NCBI GenBank assembly: GCA_934047225.1
Contig: OW204001.1
Span: forward strand, 14,554,201-14,618,200
DNA: 64,000 bases
DNA from: Ypsolopha sequella
Lineage: Eukaryota > Arthropoda > Insecta > Lepidoptera > Ypsolophidae
Direction of reading: 5' to 3'
Shown: one piece after another, positions 56,611 through 64,000 of the stretch
How the letters are laid out: each line of letters opens with the position of its first letter
Numbering within the stretch: the first letter of the stretch is position 1
Translations under genes and position numbers: made by a program
Notes under the pieces: generated by a model
Database searches by the model: none
What the model saw: only the letters and a program-made list of their open reading frames with translations
What the model was told of the DNA's origin: nothing

Positions 56611-57446
56611 TAATGATTTATTATATTTATATTAAGAAATTATGTTATAGAGAAAATACAGTAGAGAAATATTTTCTAAAATATCTTAATTTTAAAACAA
56701 TATTAGGTAGGTACTTAAATTAACAAAATTTGGCTTCGGTTTTTATTTCGCTTAGTTTTATTTTGTTAGGTGTTTATTTTTATTTTTTATGTGTACCTTT
56801 ATATTCAAAGGTAATTTTAATTTTTGTTTTTTAATGTTATTTAAGTTTTATTTTATTACAATTGGCTACTTAGTAATTTAATAATTTTTTAATTCTTTAT
56901 TGCGTTAAAAAAATATCCTTAAAATTAAGTACAACACTTACTTATTTTATTCTATGTCTTTGGTAATTTTCTCAAGTACCCAGGGAGTTACTATCCTGTT
57001 CCCTAGTTTAGGTAATCCTGAATCTTAGGGTCACAGTGTCATATCCCCTCGTAGAGATACAGACTTCGATAGCTGATGTATATTTGGTTTTATAAAATAT
57101 AATAATTTAACTATTTATGTATAAAGCTGCTTTTCCATTAGATAACTATTTCACAGAATAAAAAATACATTTAACATATAACTAAGAATCATAACAATAT
57201 AAGAGAATTAAAATATGATAATAATAATAATGGGAATTACTACAGGATGTACATTTAACAGTGTTTATGCTTTACTGTCTGCTGCATTTGTAATAATAGG
57301 TTAAGGCCTTGTAAAAAAAATGCGTTTTGAATGAACTTATCAAGCTACTAATAGTTGACATGCAATGATGGCAATTATCCATTCAAATTCTTACAACACT
57401 ATTAAATAATCATTATTTCTAATGTAAAAACAAAGGAAGCACTCAC
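56611..57446. other. AT-rich sequence without feature
   Basis: T-rich and A-rich runs only. A second weakly similar retroelement-tail segment is at 56750-56860. Confidence 0.4.
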
Positions 57447-57760
57447 ATGCATCATAAGTCCTTTGTGTGTAGAAGCCGGCACGGTGTAACTAACTTAAAT
57501 CATCACATCGTAGGCACCGGTCACGTCTCAACACTTTTCTGTCTCTATGTTTATGTTTACTGTCTTCAATATACGCACGCACGTCCGTCCGTCCGTCACG
57601 AAGGCTTAGCGGATACTGCGGCGCCGGCGGTGGCGTCGCGTCGCGTCGCTCGCTCTACTCTCTGCCTTTGCGCTCGCGCACGCAGCCCGCCCTAGGAACT
57701 ACGGTCACGTAGACGCGAGGGCGGATTCGCTCTGTGTGGCTCGTTCCTTCAATGTCGTTT
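57447..57760 (-). promoter_or_regulatory. Candidate promoter and first exon of the RhoGAP gene
   Basis: The only strongly CpG-rich block of the window (57560-57740: GCGGCGCCGGCGGTGGCGTC, CGCGCACGCAGCCCGCC). On the minus strand it runs into ATG ATG CAT (57455-57447) followed at once by a perfect GTGAGT donor. An in-frame TAA lies about 60 bases upstream, so Met-Met is a clean start. The donor phase (0) matches the acceptor at 32348, giving a protein beginning MMH-IERLAQYER. Length would be 1149 residues. Transcription could also be bidirectional. The transcript start and TATA cannot be fixed. Confidence 0.42.
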
Positions 57761-58586
57761 GTCACTTGTCACTTGAACCGATGCAAACATACTTGCACGT
57801 GCGCATATTTTATTTTAATTAAATTATTCTCGCGCTATCAAGATTCTTGATTAGATTCTGTCGCCGAGAAAAAAGAAGTGTGACATTGAAAAATACCCCA
57901 TTGTTCCGTTCGCTGATCTATAAAACATTGTTATTTATTTTTTGTATTTTTATAACACCAGCAGCATAATTTATTACCGTATCAGTAATGTATGGTGGCA
58001 CAGTTTGATATCTTTCATAAGCATCAGACAAATGGCTGTCCTATAAAGTTATAAACCAGTTGTTGCAAAAATGCCCAACCTCATTACAGTATAGAGTCAA
58101 AGACTATGCCAGATACAATCAACGGAGTGGGTCAACGTTCTCGAATGACAAAGACGATATAAATCATCTATGTAACATATCAATGCAGTAATAAATGTAA
58201 GAGTAATAATAAAAGAGTTTCGTGGTGCACGCGCGATGTTGAGATACGGCGTGGGGCGTGGAAGTGGAGTGTGCCATACATATCAGCCGGTCAATCATAC
58301 GAGCACGCAACTGCCGGCCGACCAATGTCTGACAATAGCCGTGGACATGGCCCAAATATTAACTGACCCAGCTAAAACAAAAGCCGAATATTGTTTAATG
58401 AGAACGTATATTCGCTCCAATAAACTGAATTTTCACACGTTGATTTCTGGTCACTTTACATAACAGTCTGTTTTGATTAACTGCTAACAGCCGTGTCGAA
58501 ACTACCGATCGGTTTCGACAGAACCACTTTTATTGTATCTCTAATAAGGTATCAGTTGCTCACTTATTTGCTTGTAATTTTTTTAG
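57761..58586. other. Upstream region without clear gene
   Basis: AT-rich, with one GC-richer patch (58220-58350) that is open in two frames but lacks motifs. Confidence 0.4.
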
Positions 58587-59060
58587 TTAAGGGCCTTACT
58601 ATTGCCAAATGGGTACTTTCTAAAGCCTACTCCTCGTTTATGGTCAAACCAAAAATAATGAAAAAATGTATTATGAATAATCAACTCTTAGACAACATAT
58701 GCAACATTTTTCTTTTTCATACCACCAAAACTTCTACATGATTTTTTTTTTACTGAATGGTGTTTTTTGACCTCAAATTCCCTACTGCTCCTGAGTAGCT
58801 TGGCAGATTGAATTCATCTATGCTTTGATAAATAGATAAACTTTATAGCTATAAAAATAACATAAGATTATTCAATCGAGTAATCACGTCCAAGTGAAAA
58901 GTATAATTTTCTCCTATTTCGCCCTCTCAAGGACGCAGCGAGCGTCGTAACAGCCACTATGCATTGCGCGCTGATATGAACGTTATTTCAATGTCGTTTC
59001 CGTTGATATTTGTAGTGACAAATATCAAGCTGCTAATTTGGCGATGGTAATCGCCTTAAA
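58587..59060 (-). mobile_element. TTAA-bounded MITE, family 1 (474 bp)
   Basis: Full-length, inverted relative to 12618-13091 and exactly the same length. Left TTAAGGGCCTTACTATTGCC, right GGCGATGGTAATCGCCTTAA. Very high identity to the 12.6-kb copy (AGCCTACTCCTCGTTTATGG, CATTATGAATAATCAACT), so both moved fairly recently. Confidence 0.82.
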
Positions 59061-59744
59061 TAACTTTCGTTAGGTAATTCTTTTAATTAAATTAGTAGGG
59101 TAATGCATTTTAAATGTACAATACTATCACTTAAGTTGACAGTTAAATCTCTGTTATAATAATAATACAGGGCAATCGTGCGCCGGAGACATTACTGAAA
59201 TTCTTTATGATTTTTTCAACTGATGGTATAGCATTAAAATAAACATTCAATTCAATTACATACATAAATTATTCAGTTACCCACATAAAGGTTCCTTTCA
59301 TTTCGGTTGTGGAATTTGACCCAAAAACAATATGAGAGAAGAAATGGACGAGTATCTTTGACAGAGTAACCTAAATTCGTCGACCCCAACTGAGTCCAAT
59401 TCAATTAAACGAGTTAAATTATATCATTGGCTGAAGTCGTTTGTTCGTAATTTGATGACGGGATGCCACGGTTGACTGAGGAATTCTTTCATTTTCAATT
59501 TAAGGTCCTTTCTGATACCAGTTCCCGATAATTTAACACGTTTAAATTGACGTAATTTACCACTTTGCTCGTCCAATAAAACGCTCTTTCAAATTGAGGC
59601 CCACTTTCTTTCTTGTGCGCTAGCTTTTTGACTCTTGGGTTTACTTAGAGCTTACTCGTAATTTTAATAACTAAATAAATATTATATTAAACAGCTTTTA
59701 TTTTTTGTTAATGGATATATTATATATAAATAAAAAGGTATTCA

Positions 59745-59795
59745 TTTTCTCGATTAATATTTCGTCCCATTTGTGGTCGTCGTCAGTCGAATAAA
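59745..59795 (-). ncRNA. Second hammerhead-like motif (solo Penelope-type end?)
   Basis: On the minus strand: TTCGA, CTGACGA, GACC..loop..GGGAC, GAAA, TATTAA, TCGAG. The same architecture as at 1691-1738, with helix I TCGA/TCGA intact but helix II weakened (GGAC) and the putative cleavage triplet changed. Probably a decayed terminal repeat. Confidence 0.33.
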
Positions 59796-60099
59796 GAATA
59801 TATCTTAATTTATTTTAACAGCTTAATTTATATCCTTAAGCGATTCAAGAAAAGCTTTTACAAGGGGTCTCAAAAACTAAACTGGTTATGAATTTGTTTC
59901 TTTTTTATATATTGTGTGCCGTACTGAATTTAAACAACAATTCTGAAAACCCCGATTATAAATCGATTTTGATTTACGGTTACGTACCAGAATACACAAC
60001 TAACTTAATTTTGCAATGTTGTTTAAATACTTAATAATAATAAAGATAATAATAATTATGTAATTTTTGTTAAAATTTATTTTAGTCTATTTACTTATT
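59796..60099. other. AT-rich sequence without feature
   Basis: No module recognised. Confidence 0.4.
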
Positions 60100-60245
60100 T
60101 GAATGGTATGTTACGACGACGACGAGCGAAGCGAAGCGGAGTGGGGAGGAGCGTTTTAGGTTGATAATGTAAATAAGTTGAGGAGCCGAGAAAACGGAGC
60201 GAGGCGACCCCCGTAAATTAACATAATTCATGATATACGAAAAAA
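60100..60245 (-). repeat. GAGCGAAGC-rich dispersed repeat, copy 3
   Basis: ACGACGAGCGAAGCGAAGCG, GAGGAGCCGAG and TTCATGATATACG in the reverse order of the 28.3 kb copy. Confidence 0.5.
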
Positions 60246-61309
60246 TCCTTCTTGCCTTTCAATTGACGGCTGAATAAAATTAAAAATTAAACTACCACCC
60301 AGTGGCAGACTACTTCATTTCCTACATTTTTATCTTCAGTTCCGAATGACGTCATCAATATTTTTTATATAACAGCGCTTGATCACATGTATTTCCGCAA
60401 GAAAAGTTCTGATATTTTTACAGATGTCTAAAAATTATGTTCCTTATTAAAAACTAATAACTTAATTCTAATATGATATTCGATACATGGGAATTGATTA
60501 GAACGCTTATTTTTAGGATTTATCCTTAAAAATAGCAACGCATAAACCAGTGCTAAAATAAATGGCACGACAACACCGAAAGTCGATATAATTTCAAAGC
60601 ACGTTCGCATATTTTATGTACAGTACATGTGTCATATCCAAAATGGTGAACAGAATAAGTACCTGCGCATACGCAACGTGCTGAATCGACAGTGTTTTAT
60701 TACTAAGTTACCAAGATAATCAGGTTATTGGCTAGACGCTTATTTAACAAACAATAAAGACGGTTATTGATGATCTCGGTGTTTTTCTGCCTTGGTCTGC
60801 TAGAAAATGCAAATTCGGTGCATTCGCATCTGACATAGAGGCTTCTATTGCATTAAACGTGTGGAATATACAACAAAAACGCTTACGGTGTTTATAATAA
60901 ACAATATATTTTTTGGGTCATGGAGAAATTGTTAGAGAGACAACACGTGATTTTCTTTTAAATAATTTTATAATACTGATAAATTGATAATTCTTGCAAG
61001 TTACTTTAACATAGAATACACGGGAAATGAGAGATTGCTTGTAAACTATCACAAAACGGGTGTGATTTTAACATTTACCTAATAAATGCATTTTCAATGA
61101 CATAATAAATTATAATTTGTTCCTAAAATAGTAGATCTGTCACCTAAATTGAATCACCGAATGTTATCAAAACGCTTACCTAAATATTAATTGTAATCAA
61201 TCATCAAATAACTGTATTGGATTTCAAAATAATAGAGGTGTCACCAAAATTTAATCACCAAACAATGTAAAAATGTTTACCTAAAAATTCAGGCATATCA
61301 TATTTCTGT
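60246..61309. other. AT-rich sequence without feature
   Basis: Nothing I can support. Confidence 0.4.
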
Positions 61310-61495
61310 AAAAATTAGGAGGGTTGGGTTGCCTCGCTCCACTCTGCTTGGCTCGGCTATCCAAATTAATTTACATGTAAACCTAATACGGTCCTCCTTG
61401 CTCCGCTCGTTGCCTCACTTATTTTTTGATATTTGGTGAATGATTTTCGATTTCATCGAATGAAAATCGTAAAATTTTGTAGTAATCTGCCCATT
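61310..61495 (+). repeat. CTTCGCTCCGC-type dispersed repeat, copy 4
   Basis: TTGCCTCGCTCCACTCTGCT, TTTACATGTAAACCTAATAC, CTTGCTCCGCTCGTTGCCTC and ATTTTCGATTTCATCGAATG, same order as 28235-28425. Confidence 0.55.
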
Positions 61496-63707
61496 TCTAC
61501 AAAATGTTTGCACATTTATTCATAGAATTAAGGAACTGATCTATTTATAAGGTCACTGATATATAATTTTGATGATTGAACGAATTAAACGATTTTTTTC
61601 GAGGACAGACCTAACATTCAGGCTACAGAAAAAGTGATCTAACTATAATGTTTAATTTTGTTTAGTGGATAGGTTTATTTTATTTATAGGATAGTTTTAA
61701 GTTGTTATTATGTTATGTAAGTTTTTGTGTTTAAATAAATATTGTACACTCTAATTTAAGATACGTATTAACATTAATTTGATTCATACTTTAGAGAACG
61801 TTTTAATTAATATGATGACTAATACATTTCTTGGGAACAGATATCATATTTATCGTATTGCAGATTAGTGACAAATCTAAATTAAGGTGACAGGAAATAT
61901 TGTTCCTTTACAAAACTACTTAATGATTTTGAAAAAAAAAACCATGATTAATGAAGATTTAAACTTGAATTGAATACTGACATTTTGTAACGATTTTAAT
62001 GATGATTACTAACTTAAAGGCGCATCATTAAGTAATGTACTTTACTTGCAGGCACATTAAAGTCTAGCCCAAAGGCATCACGTAGAAGCAACCTACAGAA
62101 CAGCAACACTTTGAAATTGCCTCATAATATAATAATAGAATAAATAGAAATAAAATAACATGGAACATAATGGCACCAGGAGCTGTGAAATACCTGACTG
62201 TCACGAAGCTTGGGAAATGCTGGCTTCATCACGAAAAATATTGCGAATTAAAACGACACAGCTCTACAAAGAAAACTTTTCTATGGTGCACCAAAAAAAG
62301 TTTACTGAGGCATCAAAATTAATTCAAATAGCTGGAAAATAGGCCGATCAGTCAGCTTTAACTGTTAAAATGAGCCTCCTTGAGCCACGCTATTTGTAGA
62401 ATTATCCAATTTTCCATTCCACAACCATTATAATGTGCGCAAGAGTCGATTTTGAGCTTGTGCGTGACGGCTGAACCAGACGCCTCACGCGATTCACCTT
62501 TTGTTTGACTACCTCTATGTATACCTGCCAGACAATTGTTCTACGAGACTATGGGCTGTGTGCCATAGGCATGGGTTTCAATTCAAGGTTTCAAGGATTT
62601 CTAGTTCTTTTCATACCTAGTTTTATTGCAGTCGCCAAATGTTTTGGTTAACCAAATTAGGCTAGATAAAATGGAACCTAAAACATTTTTACGGAGCAAT
62701 GTTGAATTGCCTGATCGTTTCATTTATAATTCTGTATGCGAAGTGACTATACCTATACCATAGTAGGCAGTATGTATAACAGTGTAGAGGCAAGAAAAAA
62801 CTTTCTTTCAATTGTAGTCATGTGTAGGCGTATGTTGATGTTGAACGATCTCAAATGATTACAGATTTCATCGGTTTACATTTCTTGTAGGTCTCTGGCC
62901 TACTTTTTGGACAAAACAATGTGGTATTTATAATCAGAAACGTTTTTCAATGTCATGGTCACAATATATTTAGATAAAGAGATTTTTATTGGATTAAACA
63001 ATAAGTTGGGTGCGCCGTATTATTTTCAATACCATTTGTGGTGGACGGCACCTCATTGTCCGTGATACTTTTATTCATGCAAAAGTTCCGTTCTGTCCTA
63101 CTATCAAGCTTTTGTTTTACTTGTCCTAGATTTCGAGGGAGTAAGTTAACTATCTCTGTTTGAAACCTTAATTGTAAAAACTCTATAATAAAATATATAC
63201 TGAAGGCTCTATAACACGTGCCTTTTAAATTGGAGTAAAAAGCTTCTTTTAGAACTTCTGCCGTACAATCCTTCTTTCAGAAAAACGTGATGACTTCACG
63301 TCGCTTAGAATTGATTATTTTCAACTAAACTTGTATTATATAAAATAAATCGTAAATCGTAAAATCAATGGAAATAAGTATTTTTATTAATACTTGTCAA
63401 ATTTTACTACAAGGTTGCCTATAAACAAAGTAATATTAAAGGAAACCATTCAATTCTGGTAGATAAGCGAGTTATTTTACTAGTACAACCAACACCAAAA
63501 GAAATAATTTTAATGCACACAAACAACTCCAAGCTAATAACAATGTACCTGCGCCAGCATGACAGGCTACCTGTTAGCAGTTCTTTCGGTGTCGTCATAG
63601 CCGGCAAATAAGGAGCTTGTACTGCAGGCGACTGTACACAAATAATATTCTTTATGCAAAATCGTTTTTTAACGATACTTAAAAACATATTACATTATAG
63701 TAGTAAA
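61496..63707. other. AT-rich sequence; one unassigned short frame
   Basis: A 60-codon frame at 62160-62342 (starts MEHNGTRSCEIPDCHEAWEM) has a slightly protein-like composition but no recognisable domain, splice partner or homology cue. Otherwise no feature. Confidence 0.35.
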
Positions 63708-64000
63708 TTAAAGGTATTTCTAAAGCCTCGTTTATGGCCAAATCAAAAATATTGAAAAATATGTATATGAATTATCAACTTCTTTTTCATACCACCAAAA
63801 CTTCTATATGAAAAAAAAAAATTCAACCGAATGGTGTTTTTTGGCTTAAATTCCCTACTGGCCCTAAGCGGTTCGGTCGATTTCATCTATTTATGGTTTG
63901 AGTAATAGATAAGCTTGATAGCTATAATTATAACATCGGATTATTCAATCGAACAGTCACGAACATACGAAAAGTATTATTTTCTCCTATTTCGCCCTAT
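63708..64000 (-). mobile_element. Family 1 MITE, cut by the window end
   Basis: TTAAAGGTATTTCTAAAGCC at the left, then CTCGTTTATGGCC, ACACCATTCGGTT-type and GGATTATTCAATCGAACAGT, in the same order as 58587-59060. The right end lies outside the window. Confidence 0.7.

Noticed and set aside
62160..62342. 60-codon frame starting MEHNGTRSCEIPDC
   Set aside because: Slightly protein-like but isolated, short and unrecognised; not enough to call a gene.

Overview
The window is AT-rich eukaryotic DNA and almost certainly comes from a lepidopteran insect (moth or butterfly). Three things point that way: small coding exons with GT/AG borders separated by kilobases of intron, a very dense load of short inverted-repeat transposons (many bounded by TTAA), and dispersed repeats of the type common in Lepidoptera. 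There are no bacterial or organellar genes, rRNA or CRISPR arrays.

Two host genes can be assembled exon by exon, and they converge tail to tail at about 24.1-25.2 kb. On the plus strand, five exons between 11461 and 24079 encode the last ~459 residues of an SLC17-type (inorganic phosphate/sialin-like) major facilitator transporter. Its first coding exon was not found. On the minus strand, seven exons between 32347 and 25249 encode 1146 contiguous residues of an ARHGAP20-like Rho GTPase-activating protein: PH, RA-like and RhoGAP domains, then a ~600-residue tail with an SH3-ligand motif and a C-terminal PDZ ligand. One 122-base linker exon (28832-28953) is needed to repair the reading phase. 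A GC-rich block at 57.4-57.8 kb ends in a Met-Met-His start followed by a perfect donor in the right phase, so it is the best candidate for promoter and first exon. If so, the gene spans about 32 kb with a 25-kb first intron.

Region by region: 0-2.3 kb holds a decayed non-LTR reverse transcriptase split by an 867-bp foldback element with a 13-bp target duplication, whose arms carry a hammerhead-like motif. 2.9-6.2 kb is a run of repeat fragments and MITEs. 6.6-7.7 kb is a 34-bp satellite. 8.0-10.6 kb is a nested stack of at least four inverted-repeat elements. 11.4-24.1 kb is the transporter gene, whose third visible intron contains a 4.2-kb array of about 113 copies of a 37-bp unit. 25-32 kb is the RhoGAP core. 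32-57 kb is mostly featureless AT-rich DNA, probably intron, with MITEs, a GC-rich nuclease-domain retrotransposon fragment (37.9-38.7 kb) and a near-perfect 159-bp-arm foldback (39.0-39.4 kb). 57.8-64 kb is intergenic or intronic with more MITE copies.

The most notable signals are: the 37-bp satellite, open in all three forward frames although 37 is not a multiple of three, with visible 15-unit and 81-unit higher-order periodicity; the hammerhead-like motifs in two separate repeats; two TTAA-bounded MITE families with at least seven and five copies here; and the unusually complete RhoGAP gene model.
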